A DNA stretch of 64,000 nucleotides. It comes from Elephas maximus indicus (taxonomy: Eukaryota > Chordata > Mammalia > Proboscidea > Elephantidae). The position numbers and the translations under genes are program-made. The DNA lies in assembly GCF_024166365.1 (NCBI RefSeq), contig NC_064819.1:111582293-111646292 (forward strand). Reading direction: 5' to 3'. Positions within the stretch are counted from its first letter, which is position 1, and each line of letters opens with the position of its first letter. This document shows positions 1-10,702 of the stretch, piece by piece. The notes below the pieces were generated by a model. That model searched no databases and had not been told where the DNA came from. It saw only the letters and a list, made by a program, of their open reading frames with translations.

Positions 1-598
1 ATATTTCTGTGTTCAGGGAAGAAAGGCAATAGACCACACTTAAGAAGGAAAACAAACCTTAGAGCAAACAGTTCTGTTCCTAGAATACCATTTCTTCTCA
101 CATTTGAAAACAAATTGGGACAATTTTTCTTCTTTGAAACAAATTGTTCCCTTGATTTGGGACAACATAAGCCAGTCCTTTCTCAGAAGGCTGAAGAGTG
201 AAGTGTGCAGCTCCGGACAAGTCTTTTTGAAATTAAACTATTGATGTGATAGCAAAGGGCTTAAAGAATAAGAAAAACTGACATGTATTTTTTTTTAATC
301 AGCTTTACATTTTTTAAAAAACCTGAATGAGAACTCCTTGGGCCAGAAGAGGACATGATGAAACACATTTCAGGAAGTATCAACCAATGTTCCTGATTAA
401 CATATCACAGGCAGCCGAGGAGAGACCCTGGGGATAGGTGATCCAAGGTCTCAACTTGCTGCTTTCACTTGTTTTCCTGTGAGAAGAAGCAGGAACTCCT
501 AAGATAAGCAAAGAAGTATTTTGACTTCAACTCAGACCTTCAGAATAATTCAAAGTTTGATTGCTGGTTTACTTAAGAAGAAAAAAAGGTGATGTGTA
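1..598. other. No recognised feature
   Basis: AT-rich sequence without a recognisable gene or repeat; presumed PLA2G7 intron 1. Confidence 0.5.
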
Positions 599-606
599 GC
601 ATAAAT

Positions 607-803
607 ACCAGTTGCCATCAAGTCTATTCAACTCATGGTGACCCCATGTATGTCAGAGTAGAACTGTGCTCCAGAGGGTTTTCAATAGCTGATTTTTTGT
701 AAGTGGCTTACCAGGCCTTTCTTCCGAGACACCTCTGGGCGGACTCAACCCTCCCACCTTCCAGTTATCAGCCAAGTTAACTGCACCACCAGGGATTCCT
801 GAG
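607..803 (-). mobile_element. AfroSINE with TSD GCATAAAT
   Basis: Full-length AfroSINE in antisense. Hallmarks used for all copies: a tRNA-like head (CCCTGGTGGyrcAGTGGTTAAG, with GGTTCGAATC as B box), the TTCTACTCTGTCCTATAGGG core, and a GAGTCGGAATCGACTCGACGGC tail shared with RTE LINEs. GCATAAAT flanks it at 599-606 and 804-811. Confidence 0.9.
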
Positions 804-904
804 GCATAAATAGTTATTACTTAATGATAGCCTATTATGGGCCAACTTCTTCTACCCTGTACTTTACGTTATCTCTAGTACTCACAACAAGGAGTAGAGT
901 TGTT

Positions 905-972
905 GTGTGCAACTGCAAACCTTTCAGTTAGCAGCTGAGCACTTAACCATTAACCATAGCACCAGGGCTCCT
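905..972 (-). mobile_element. Partial AfroSINE (tRNA-related end only)
   Basis: AGTTAGCAGCTGAGCACTTAACC and CACCAGGGCTCC match the head of the family. It lies between AAGGAGTAGAGTTG and AAGGAATAAAGTTG, a first copy of the same target duplication used by the next SINE. Confidence 0.8.
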
Positions 973-1073
973 TAAGGAATAAAGTTGTTGTTAGATGCTG
1001 TGGAGTTGATTCTGACTCATAGCGACCCTACAGGACAATGTAGAACTGCCCGATGAGGATGCCTAGGATGTAA

Positions 1074-1942
1074 TCCTCATGGCTTGGGTCAGGGGCACCT
1101 TGGTCCTCAAAGTGACATCTTTGCTTTTTAACACTTCAAAGAGGTCTTTTGCAGCAGATTTGCCCAATGCAATGTGTCGTTTGATTTCTTGACTGCTGCT
1201 TCCATCAGTGTTGATTGTGGATTTGAGTAAAACAAAATCCTTGACAACTTCAACAGCTACCCTACACAGCAGAGTAGAACTGCCCCCATAAGGTTCCCAA
1301 GGAGCAGCTGGTGGATTCAAACTGCTGACCTTTTGGTTAGCAGCTGAGCTCTTAATCACTGCACCAGCAGGGCTCCTTTCTTGTTTATCATGATGTTCCT
1401 TACTGGTACAGCTGCGAGGATTTTTGTTTTATGTTGAGGTGTGATCTATACTGAAGGCTGTAGTCTTTGATCTTCATCAGTAAATACTTCAAGGTATTTT
1501 CAATCCCCTGGTAAGTATGTGAAAGCTAGGCAATGAATAAGAAGGACCAAAGAAGAATTGATGCCTTGGAATTATGGTGTTGCCAAAGAATACTGAACAT
1601 GCCATGGACTGCCAGAAGAACATACAAATCTGTCTTGAAAGAAGTACAGCCAGAATGCTCCTTAGAAGCGAGAATGGTGAGACTTTGTCTCATGTACTTT
1701 GGACATGTTATCAGGAGGGACCAATCCCTGGAGAAGGACATCATGCTTGGTAAAGCAGAGGGTCAGTGAAAAAGGGGAGGACTCTCAACAAGATGGATTG
1801 ACAGGTTGGCTCCAACAACGGGCTCAAACATAGCCATGATTGTGAGGATTGCGCAGGACTGGGCAGTGTTTCATTCTGTTGTACACAGGGGCACCGTGAG
1901 TCGGAACTGACTTGATGGCACCTAACAACAACAACAACAAAT
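1074..1942. mobile_element. Twin-primed (5'-inverted) RTE insertion
   Basis: The right half (1517-1942, plus) is the RTE 3' part ending CACCTAACAACAACAACAAC. The left half (about 1495 down to 1074, minus) is the RTE segment that lies immediately upstream in intact copies, now inverted. Only a few dozen bases are lost at the junction. This is the signature of twin priming during target-primed reverse transcription. It sits inside a minus-strand AfroSINE (984-1073 / 1943-2055), and its inverted arm is itself interrupted by another AfroSINE. Confidence 0.88.
1256..1379 (-). mobile_element. AfroSINE inside inverted RTE arm
   Basis: tRNA-related head and core (AGAACTGCCCC, GTTAGCAGCTGAGC, ending GCAGGGCTCC). 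It interrupts RTE text between CTTGACAACTTCAA and TTTATCATGATG. The 3' tail is missing. Confidence 0.88.
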
Positions 1943-2486
1943 CTTTATGAGGGCAGAATCCCAGGTCTTTTCTCCTACAGAGCTGCTGGTGGGTTCAAAC
2001 TGCTGACCTTTCAATGAGCAGCTGAGCGATTTAACTTTGTGCCACCAGGGCTCCTATAGGAGTAAAGTTAGGTAGGTACTATTACTTCCACTTTATAGTT
2101 AAAAGCAGTGAGGCTTAGAGAGACTGACTGAATCATATGACTGATAGGCTTCAGAGCTATGACCACCAAGGCCAGTCGGCAGAGGTGTATGTCAAAAAAA
2201 ATAATCAGTATAATGTGATTTTATTTTTTAAATATACACATTTATGTGCAAATAGTAAAAAAATAAAGATCAATATAATCCCAGAATGTTCTCAGTGGTT
2301 ATAATTAAGTGGTAGGATTATAGGTGATACAGGGTTTTTTTTTTTTTTAACATACACTTATCTAACTGTTAACAATGAACATGCATTACTTAAGTAGATA
2401 AAAAAGAAAAGAAAAGAAACAAACCCCCAGCTCTTTCCTTGGGCAACTAAATCTAAAGGAATGACTTCCAATCCAGCAGAAGGCCC

Positions 2487-2653
2487 AAAAAACAAACCAA
2501 ACCCAGTGCCATCGAGTCAATTCCGACTCACGGCGACCCTATAGAACAGAGTAAAACTGCCCCATAGAGTTTCCAAGGAGCACCTGGTAGATTCAAACTG
2601 CTGACCCTTTGGTTATCAGCCATAGCACTTAACCACGATGCCCCCAGAGTTTT
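2487..2653 (-). mobile_element. AfroSINE with TSD AGCAGAAGGC
   Basis: A compact copy lacking the middle spacer (core passes from CCATAGAG to CAAGGAGCACC). AGCAGAAGGC occurs on both sides. Confidence 0.92.
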
Positions 2654-2909
2654 CCTAGCAGAAGGCAGATAGGTCCAGTTCAGAGACAAGATTGGTTGTG
2701 GAGCTTTGCTTTATATCAACAGTTTAGGAGAAAGGTACGCTTAGTTCCAGTTTGAAAATGCGGGGTAGGTATTTCCCCCCAACCCTACCCCCACTGCGCA
2801 CCTCCCCCCCACCCAAAAAAAGAAAAACTCAGTGGCTTGTGGCTCATTACTACAATTTCAAGTTAGTAACCATGAGCCAGGCATTGGGCTAAGCCTTCAA
2901 GGGAGTCCA

Positions 2910-2968
2910 GGTGTGTGTGTGTGTGTGCATGTGTGTGTGTGTGTGCGCGCACGTGCGTGTGTGTGTTG
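2910..2968 (+). repeat. (TG)n microsatellite
   Basis: GT/GC alternating run, interrupted by CA and CGCGCACG. It creates spurious Cys/Val-rich open frames on both strands. Confidence 0.95.
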
Positions 2969-3284
2969 GGGGAGGGAGGGACAGAAGGAAGGAGGCAGGG
3001 GATGTTGGGGTATACAATGAGAAACAAAATACAGTGAAACCTGTGGGAGCAGGAACTCAACAGGACTGCCTTGTTTTTCAGTGTCTCACAAGTTTCCCAC
3101 CAGTCTTACCACTTTTCTATTGCTCTCTCTTAGTGGAAGACAGTTTTCCTTCTCTGACAGGTTTCCACTTTACAGGTTCTGGCTTTCTTAGGTTTTACAT
3201 CTTTCAAAGAATGCACAGTTTTGTGGTCCAGATAAAGATGGGCATAACCTACTCTAGTTCAGGTCAAACCAGTAAAGACCAGCT

Positions 3285-3440
3285 AGTCTAATCCTTTTTG
3301 TTTATATACAAAGAAACTGCGGCCCAGAGTGGGGAAGTGACTCGCCTGGGACCATACAGCAAATTAATGGCAGTGCTAGGATTAGATCACCTGGTTCCCT
3401 GGGCACCACACCATGGGGTTTGTGGCAGCAGTAGGTGAGA
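3285..3440 (+). mobile_element. MIR fragment
   Basis: AAACTGCGGCCCAGAGTGGGGAAGTGACTCGCC is the conserved MIR core; diverged edges. Confidence 0.8.
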
Positions 3441-3606
3441 TGCACCTGGGTTCTTGTATGCACAACGAGGTTCTGTAGAGATGTGGACAGGGACTGCTGA
3501 GGCCACCACAAGGCGGCCTGGGTTTGCAGTCAGAAGCACCAACTTTACGTCAATTATTTCACATCTGAAACCTAAATCTCAACAGCGAAACAGGATTAAC
3601 AATGCC

Positions 3607-3653
3607 TATTTCAGAGGAAAAAAAAAAAAATTTTTTTTTTTTTATTTCAGAGG
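3607..3653. repeat. A13-T13 run flanked by 11-bp direct repeats
   Basis: TATTTCAGAGG (3607-3617), 13 A, 13 T, then TATTTCAGAGG (3643-3653). The repeats look like a target-site duplication around an insert consisting only of homopolymers. Confidence 0.85.
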
Positions 3654-3881
3654 GTTAAGGTCAGAGAAAAAAGGAGAAAATTCCAGCATAGGGCCAGACA
3701 CAGACTCTTAATTAATGCCCGTTTCCACCAGGAACCAGCTAGGCTTCATGGGGAGCAAAATATATTAGATTCTAGAGACGACATCCTGAGAAATGAGAGA
3801 GACTGATGACCTGAGAGGTGGTGACTTATTTCCTTCCTCTTGCTGAGTTGCTGAGGCAGCATCAGTAGCTCAGGCTCAGGC

Positions 3882-4108
3882 TCCATCAGGGATTCTCCCC
3901 CTTGGCGCTATTGACATTTGCAGCCGATAAGTCTTTGTTGTGGGGGCCTGCCCTGCACATTGTAGCATGGTTAGCAGCATTCCTAGCCTCCACCCATTAG
4001 ATGCCAGTGGCACACTCCCTTCCCCCAGTTGTGACAACCAAAAATGTCTCCAGACATTGCCAAATGTGTTCTTGGGGGCAAAATCACCGCCAGTTGAAAA
4101 ACACTGGG
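3882..4108 (-). mobile_element. MER20 hAT-Charlie remnant
   Basis: Reverse of MER20: TTGGCGCTATTGACATTTG, CCAAAAATGTCTCCAGACATTG and GTTGAAAAACACTGG at the end. MER20 is an ancient eutherian non-autonomous DNA transposon. Confidence 0.88.
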
Positions 4109-4590
4109 CAGAATGACCTGGGTTGATGGGGGGAAGAAGGAAGGCACTTCAGGCACGGGACGCTTTATGTTGTGATGAGCTGGGGTATTACTAAGAAAGG
4201 TGTAAGATATATTAGAAGAGGGGTGTTGCAGGAAGGAGGTTGGAGCCAAGAGCAGGGGCCAGAACACAGAGAACTTGCATGTAGTACATCTGAGTTTAGA
4301 CCTCTGTCCTACAGGCAGTGATGTTTCCCACTGCACCCAGCAGTGAGGGCCTTTCATCTGTCAGACGTGCAATGAATGCTTGCTGAATAAACACGGAAAT
4401 GACTTCTGAACCATAGAATGGAGCGTTTATGTGTCCTTAGCCCCATGATACAGGTATATGTATGTGCGTGTGTGTATGGAGAACAAGGCAGATGAATATG
4501 TAAAGCAGATGGGTCTGGAGCTTCAACTTGTCTGTTGAACACAGCTGAGCCCAGAGGCTCAGTCCAGCTATAGGCTATCTCAATGATCAC

Positions 4591-4796
4591 AAGGCCAAAC
4601 CAGCCAGTGCCATGGAGTGGATTCCGACTCATAAAGAACCTATAGGATGGAGTAGAACTGCCCCATAGGGTTTGCAAGGCTGTGATCTTTACAGAAGCAG
4701 ACTGCCTATCCTTCTCCTGCAGAGCAGCTAGTGGGCTTGCACTGTGGACCTTTGGGTTAGCAGCTGAGCTCTTAACCACTACACCACCAGGGATTC
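4591..4796 (-). mobile_element. AfroSINE, long form
   Basis: Includes the middle spacer with ATCTTTACAGAAGCAGACTG. A short TSD (TGATCA) flanks it. Confidence 0.88.
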
Positions 4797-5090
4797 TTGA
4801 TCAGAAAGCAGCCCGCTTCTTTTCTCCTTAGTTCACCCCTCTCCCTTGGGGTAAAGTATTCTCTTCTTAAATGCATAGGCCCACCTTCACTCTGCTCTCC
4901 TATGCCTTACAGATGAGGATCTGAAAACATGCTTCTCCGAGGACAATGGAGAACACCTGGCTTACACTTCCTCAGAAAGCCCTTCAACCTGCCACTGATT
5001 CAGGTCCCAGCCAAAGCTCACCCTTTCCTCTCTATAACCAGCTCTTCATCCCATGCTGTGGGTCTCCTCCTTCCTGAGTCTCGGGGATAA

Positions 5091-5258
5091 CCAAAAAAAC
5101 CAAACCCGTTGACGTCGAGTCGATTCCGACTCACAGTGACCCTATAGAACAGAGTAGAACTGCCCCCATAGAGTTTCCAAGGAGCACCTGGTGCATTTGA
5201 ACTGCCGACCTTTCAGTTAGCAGCCATAGCGCTTAACCACTATGCCACCAGGGTTTCC
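5091..5258 (-). mobile_element. AfroSINE with 14-bp TSD
   Basis: Short form with low divergence (GACGTCGAGTCGATTCCGACTC). AGTCTCGGGGATAA (5077) and AGTCTAGGGGATAA (5259) flank it. Confidence 0.93.
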
Positions 5259-5910
5259 AGTCTAGGGGATAAAGACCCAAAATCATCTTCCCCCAACGCC
5301 TCTTCAGCTCTCAGAAACCATTCTCACTTTTAAACCATTACTTGGCATGTAATTCACATGTTGCTTTGCAATGTTTAAAATCTTTTCCTGTCCATTTTCT
5401 TTCCCCAAATAGGTTGAAGCTGCTCCTGAAAAGGGGCCAATACCCTTCATCTTTTTAAATTTCTCACAGTTCTTTGTACATGTTGGGCACTTAACAATAC
5501 CTTCCTCTGGTTTCTGATCCATTTCTCTAACTTAATTTTTTTACATTAGCTGTTTCATAGTTCTATGTGAATTTATTATATGCAACTATTCATCCTTTAT
5601 GGAAGTGTTATAAATTATAGATAAATATCACAAAAAATTTCCTGTTACTAAAATAAAAAGAGCACTTTTTGATTTTCAGAACGAAGTTCTACTATAAATG
5701 GCCACCAAGTCCCTGGCTTCCTGAGACACTAGCTTCTTTCATTTTCTGATGATCACCAAGTTCTCTGAGAGGATGACCACTGAAGACAGACGAACAATTC
5801 ATAAGAAGTCTTTTAACTTTCAAAGTTCTCTTTCCATAGTGAAGTTCCTTTTTCTGAACCTGGGATGTGAGTTAGCTAGAAATGTATTTACATTTGAGAA
5901 CTCTGTCATC

Positions 5911-5945
5911 GTTGTTGTTGTTAGGTGCCGTCGAGTCAGTTCCAA
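5911..5945 (-). mobile_element. Very short RTE/AfroSINE 3'-end remnant
   Basis: Only GTTGTTGTTGTTAGGTGCCG and the following TCGAGTC are recognisable, an extreme 5' truncation. Confidence 0.6.
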
Positions 5946-6194
5946 AGACTCTGAAAAGTCTAAAAGTGACTTTGTATATTTCTCACAGACCTGGTGAATC
6001 CAAGATCAAACCCTTGATACAACATTCAGAATCACAATGTCAGAAATTCCATTACCACCACCAGCAGCAGCAACCAATACAAAATGTTCTTTGAGAAAGA
6101 CGTAACCAGCCAAACAAAGTAATAACTGACAGACTAAAAGCCTGGTGCTTACCTATGGTCTTACTATGCTTTACAACTGTAGAATTTACTAAAT

Positions 6195-6710
6195 CAAATT
6201 TGGCAACACTGGTGGGAATGTAATTGGGTACACAGGCTTTTGGAAGGCAATTTGGCAAGACTCAAGCTATACATACCCTTTGATCTTTTAATTAAATTTC
6301 TGGGATTAGTACAAAAAAAAAAAAAACTTATACACAGGGACATAAAACCCTGAAAACTTAATATCCTGCAAAACTTATTGCATCTATTTATAAGAGCCAA
6401 CACACACACACACAGACACACGCTGAAGTTCTCTAAACATCAAACAATAGCTGGATAGTTAAGTAAACCATGCTATTCATCAATGGGTTCTTATTTAGTG
6501 ATTAACCGGATATTTACAAAATAATGCTTTATGACTTAGGAAACTGTTTTCAACAGAATTTTAATTGAAAAAGATAAACTACTGTCATGTAAAAATCATT
6601 ACATGGTTATTAATTAATATAATGGGGTGAAATTATGGGTGTTTTTCTAATTATGTTTCACATTTTCGCCAATAAAATGCTTTACTAATAAAAAAATAAA
6701 GAGAAAAGAA
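6195..6710 (+). mobile_element. Ancient L1/HAL1-type LINE fragment
   Basis: AACACTGGTGGGAATGTAAT and the following 3' region resemble the end of ORF2 and 3' UTR of old L1s (CACTGGTGGGAATGTAAAATGG type). Diverged; boundaries approximate. Confidence 0.6.
6401..6422 (+). repeat. (CA)n short microsatellite
   Basis: CACACACACACACAGACACAC. Confidence 0.85.
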
Positions 6711-7562
6711 TATTTAAGAAGAGTTTGTATGATCGCCAAGAGTGTTTATGTTTAATGCCAAGTAAAAAGTCATAAGAATCACTTGTGATCCCAGATACCG
6801 AAAACCAAAAGACGAAGGAGTGGGAGGGAGAGGGAAGGAGAGGAAATAACAAATATTTACAGGGCTTGTCTTCTTTATGGATAACTGAAAACTAAAGGTA
6901 AATTTTTATCCTTCTTTGTACTTTTCTCTTTTCCAATTCTTTAAATCAATGAGAATATTTATACTTTAAAAATCTATAATTTTTTCAATAGTTAATAAGG
7001 TCCCAAAACCATTTTCCTCAATTTTGTCCCCCTGACCACTAGATAAAGTATCTTCCTGACAGGTCAAGAAAACACTTCAAAGAGCATTCAGGTTAACACA
7101 TTCTATTTAACTCCATTTAAGAGTTTGTGTCACATTTTTGCCTTTGTTCTGAGAACTTCGTGCCTACTACTGAAACCACGGTTTCCTGTTTACTGTCCTC
7201 TTCAAATCTCAGCTGAGGTCTACACACGCTAGCATGGCTGCAGCTAACCCCAATATCCCCATATCTGAATGCTACCGTCGAGTTCTCATCAGACATCATC
7301 TCCCGTCTTGAAACAAAAGACAAACCAAAACAACTCAGTCCACTGCTATCGTAAAAGCTCCAGTCTCGGGTCTATAAGATTAATATCAAGAGCTGACAAG
7401 CTGTAAGTTGTCCAAGTAAAAACCCAGTCCTGGCAACAGACCAGGGCATTCCTGGTTTAACATTCCTGTTATTAGCAAAGGCTCAGAAAAGAAAACATCT
7501 TTCACAAATATCAGTACTCTCTTTGCCAGATTTGTTCTGATTAGCTTTTAAGATGGGGCCAT

Positions 7563-8300
7563 GTGACAGGCAGAATAACCGCCCCTCCCCCAAAATGTTC
7601 CCAGAACCTGTGAATATGTTATGTTACATGGCAAAGGGCAATTCAGGTTGCAGATGAAATTAAGTTTGCTAATCAGCTGATCTTAAAATTGGGAGATTAT
7701 CCTGGATTACCTGGGTGAGTTCACTGTAGTCATAAGCCAGTTGCCATAGAGCTGATTGCAACTCATGGTGACCCCATGTGTGTCAGAGCAGAACTGTGCT
7801 CCGTGGGGTTTTCACTGGCTGATTTTTCAGAGGTAGATTTTTTTTTTTAGAGCACCAGGCCTTCCTTCTGAGGCACCTCTGGGCAGACATGAACGTCTGA
7901 CCTTTCGGTTAGCAGCTAAGAGCATTAACCGTTTGCACTACCCAGGGAGCCCGGGGGAAACATAAGGATCTTTAAAAGTGGCAGAGGGAGGCAGAAGAGG
8001 TGGTCAGCATTATACAATGTGAGAACTCCACCTGCCATTGCTGGATTTGGAGCTGAAGGAAAGCCATGAGCCGAGGAATGTGGACAGCCGCTAGAAGCTA
8101 GACAAGGCAAGGAAATCGGTTCTCCTCTACAGCCTCCAGAAAGGAACGTGGACAGCCCTGCTGATACCTTGGTTTTAGCCCAGTGAGACCTGTGTCAATC
8201 AGACTTCTGACCTACAGAACTCAAAGAAAATACATTTGTGTTGCTTTAAGCACTGAAATTTGTCGTACTTCCTTACAACATCAATAGAAGACTAATACAG
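7563..8300 (+). mobile_element. MLT1 (MaLR) LTR split by an AfroSINE
   Basis: TGTTATGTTACATGGCAAAG and CAGCTGATCTTAAAATTGGG are MLT1 motifs. The 3' end has AAAGAAAATACATTTGTG and AGAAGACTAATACAG. The AfroSINE at 7736-7951 interrupts it. Confidence 0.88.
7736..7951 (-). mobile_element. AfroSINE inside MLT1
   Basis: A divergent long-form copy with GTGACCCCATGTGTGTCAGAG and CTGATTTTTCAGAGGTAG in the spacer. Confidence 0.88.
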
Positions 8301-8538
8301 AGCATACATAGACTGAGACCAGACAGCCAATTTAGTCATCAACTAACATCAAAGAATGTTGCTTAAATATCACAAAATACATCTAATAACAGACTGAACG
8401 ATGGAGGAAGATGATAAAATCTGCTTTAGGTACATCATGACAGGATGAAGACAGAAGACTGTTGCTCTTCCAGCCCTGATTTCTAAGTAATTTATTACTA
8501 TTTTTTTATTGCACTGTCTTTTGTTGTTTTATATAGTA

Positions 8539-8721
8539 AACCAAAAACAACAACAAAAAAACAAAACAAACCCATTGCCATCTAGTTGATTCTGACTCAC
8601 AGAGACCCTATAGGACAGGGTAGAACTGCCCCATAGGGTTTCTGAGGGCCTAGTGGATTCGAACTGCCCACCTTTTGGTCAGCAGCCAGAGCACTTAACC
8701 ACTACGCCACCAGGGTTTCCG
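8539..8721 (-). mobile_element. AfroSINE with 12-bp TSD
   Basis: TTTTATATAGTA (8527) and TTTTACATAGTA (8722) flank a short-form copy with an A/C-rich 3' end. Confidence 0.92.
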
Positions 8722-9067
8722 TTTTACATAGTATTATATAAGAATTGTTTAAAAGTTTAAAAATTACAAAAAGGTGTGACTTTGAACGCATAAATCTCTG
8801 TAACTTTACACCCACTCCCTCCCCTGCTCAGGAACAAGTGAAAACTACTGTTCACAATTAGATGTAAATTAGGTCATACATTTTTCTGTGAGAAATATTT
8901 TTTTAAGCAACTATATATCCTTGTTTGGGAGCCCTGGTGGTACAGTGGTTAAGAGCTCCGCTGCTAACCAAAAAAGTTGGCAATTTGAATCCACCAGCCA
9001 TTCCTTGGAAACCCTGTGGGGCAGTTCTACTCTGTCCTATAGGGTCGCTGTCATGGATTGAAAACAT

Positions 9068-9096
9068 AAAAAAAAAAAAAAAATTTTTTTTTTTTT
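9068..9096. repeat. A16-T13 run
   Basis: CAT, 16 A, 13 T, ATG forms a near-perfect palindrome just before the inserted AfroSINE. Similar in kind to the run at 3618. Confidence 0.9.
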
Positions 9097-9102
9097 ATGT
9101 GT

Positions 9103-9262
9103 GGGAAACTCTGGTGGCGTAGCGGTTAAGCGGTATGGCTGCTAACCAAGAGGTCGGCAGTTCAAATCCGCCAGGCGCTCCTTGGAAACTCTACAGGGCA
9201 GTTCTACTCTGTCCTGTAGGGTCACTCTGAGTCAGAATCCACTCCATGGCTGTGGGTGGGTA
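9103..9262 (+). mobile_element. AfroSINE inside the LTR
   Basis: Youngest layer of the nest: GGTGGCGTAGCGGTTAAGCGG and GGTCGGCAGTTCAAATCCGCC are close to consensus. ATGTGTG flanks it on both sides. Confidence 0.92.
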
Positions 9263-9796
9263 AAAATGTGTGTATCAGTTGGGCTGGGCCATGATTCCTG
9301 GTATTGTGTGATTTTCCTATATGTTGTAAATCCTGCATCTATGATGCTAATAAGGGAGGATGGGCGGCAGTTGTGGTAGTGAGGCAGGATTCAACCTACA
9401 GGATTAGATTGTGTCTTGAGGCAATCTCTTGAGATATAAAAGACAGAAGCAAGCAGAGAGATGGGGGACCTCAGACCACCAAGAAAGCTGTACCAGGAGC
9501 AGGGCGCATCCTTTGGACACAGGGTCCCTGCGCCTGAGAAGCTCCTCGACCATGGGAACACTGAGGACAAGGACCTTCCTCCAGAGCCCACAGAAAGAGA
9601 GAGAGCCTCCCCCTGGAGCTGACGCCCTGAATTTGGACTTGTAACCTACTTGACTGCGAGAAAATAAATTTCTCTTTGTTAAAGCCATCCACTTGTGGTA
9701 TTTCTGTTATGGCAGCACTAGATGACCAAGACAGTCGCTATGAGTTGGCATTGAATCAATGGCAACGGACTTGGCTTTTGGTTTCATACCCTTGTT

Positions 9797-9955
9797 TGGT
9801 AAAATCCGTTGCTATAGAGTCAATGCCAACTTACAGCAACCCTATAGGACAGAGTAGAACTGCCCTATAGGGTTTCCAAGGAGTGGCTGGTGGATTTGAA
9901 CTGCCGACCTTTTGGTTAGCAACAGAGTTCTTAACCACTGTGCCACCAGGGCTCC
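9797..9955 (-). mobile_element. AfroSINE
   Basis: Short-form copy 12 bp after the previous SINE, opposite orientation (GAGTAGAACTGCCCTATAGGG). Confidence 0.9.
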
Positions 9956-10702
9956 ATGATTCCTCTTCCACACCTTAGTAAAAGATTTCCCACTCAATAC
10001 TTGCTAATATAGAAACTACAAACGAGAAAAGTTAATACCTATTAACATTATTTTCTCCCTTTCACAGTAGCTAAGAGAATCAAAACTAATTTGGACACTA
10101 TCTTGAATGCATAACACTCAAGTGACTTCTCAGAAGTGCCTAAAGACTCTTATCTTGAGCACAGTAGATATAACTCTTGTGTAATCATTTCACAACCTAA
10201 AAAAAGAGGTAGAGTCAAAAGAGCAAAATAAGTAGTTCCCTGTTGTGGAAATAAGTTAATAAAACAGCCACTAGTAAGCACAAGAACTTAAAAGCTGCAT
10301 GCAAAATAACACTAGTTGATCCTATTCAACATTTTGAACATCAGAACTCATTTGCATTCAGTGTGTCAATGCCTAGACACCTGAGATCCTATACAGCCTA
10401 ATGGTCATAAAGGTTAAAAGTTATCTAAGAATCCTGGGCAGGCCGATGCCATACTAGAGCTTCCTGATCTTACTTTCCAGTCTAAACCTCTAAATCAGGG
10501 TTCTCATCCCTGACTGCACAATGGAACCGCATTGGTTTACCACAGCCAAAAAACCAAACCTGTTGTGTGGTTGGGAGAGATCTGAGGTAGCTGGGGCAAA
10601 TAGCAGCACAAACGTAATACTCTCTGTGATCCATGAAAAAGGCGGGGAAGCCCTAAAAACGCCACAAAGTGGAGGTATTTTCACAGAAAGGTCAGGTTCA
10701 GT
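9956..10702. other. No recognised feature
   Basis: Unique-looking sequence between SINE and RTE; the short open frames at 10490-10715 on both strands lack support. Confidence 0.5.

Larger units (their letters stand above)
984..2055 (-). mobile_element. AfroSINE split by the twin-primed RTE
   Basis: The 3' part is 984-1073 and the 5' part 1943-2055. The core resumes where it was cut (GGATGTAATC / AATCTTTATG). Flanks AAGGAATAAAGTTG (about 973-986) and AGGAGTAAAGTTA (about 2057) are an imperfect TSD. Confidence 0.85.
810..2165 (+). mobile_element. MIR SINE split by nested insertions
   Basis: Left arm 810-895 (CTATTATGGGCCAAC...ACTCACAAC). Right arm 2062-2165 (GGTAGGTACTATTACTTCC and GTGAGGCTTAGAGAGACT). 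Together they form one ancient MIR interrupted by about 1.15 kb of afrotherian elements. Confidence 0.75.
9049..9733 (+). mobile_element. MaLR-type solo LTR with 5-bp TSD GTCGC
   Basis: Begins TGTCATGGATTG and ends GATGACCAAGACA (TG...CA). GTCGC occurs at 9044-9048 and 9734-9738. It has AAATAAATTTCTCTTTG near the 3' end and AGATATAAAAGA upstream. A sister copy lies at 37551-37889. A second AfroSINE is inserted within it. Confidence 0.88.
8927..9784 (+). mobile_element. AfroSINE split by an LTR
   Basis: 5' part 8927-9048, 3' part 9734-9784. The core breaks at GGGTCGC and resumes at GTCGCTATGAG. ATCCTTGTTT before and ACCCTTGTTT after are its own TSD, proving that both parts belong together. 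Confidence 0.93.

Noticed and set aside
2832-3291. Open frames over the (TG)n run, including a 126-codon one
   Set aside because: Driven by the dinucleotide repeat; Cys/Val repeats, no homology recognised.
5304-5522. 72-codon minus frame with two Cys pairs as a PLA2G7 or zinc-finger exon
   Set aside because: Does not match PLA2G7 as I know it; isolated, with no supporting context.
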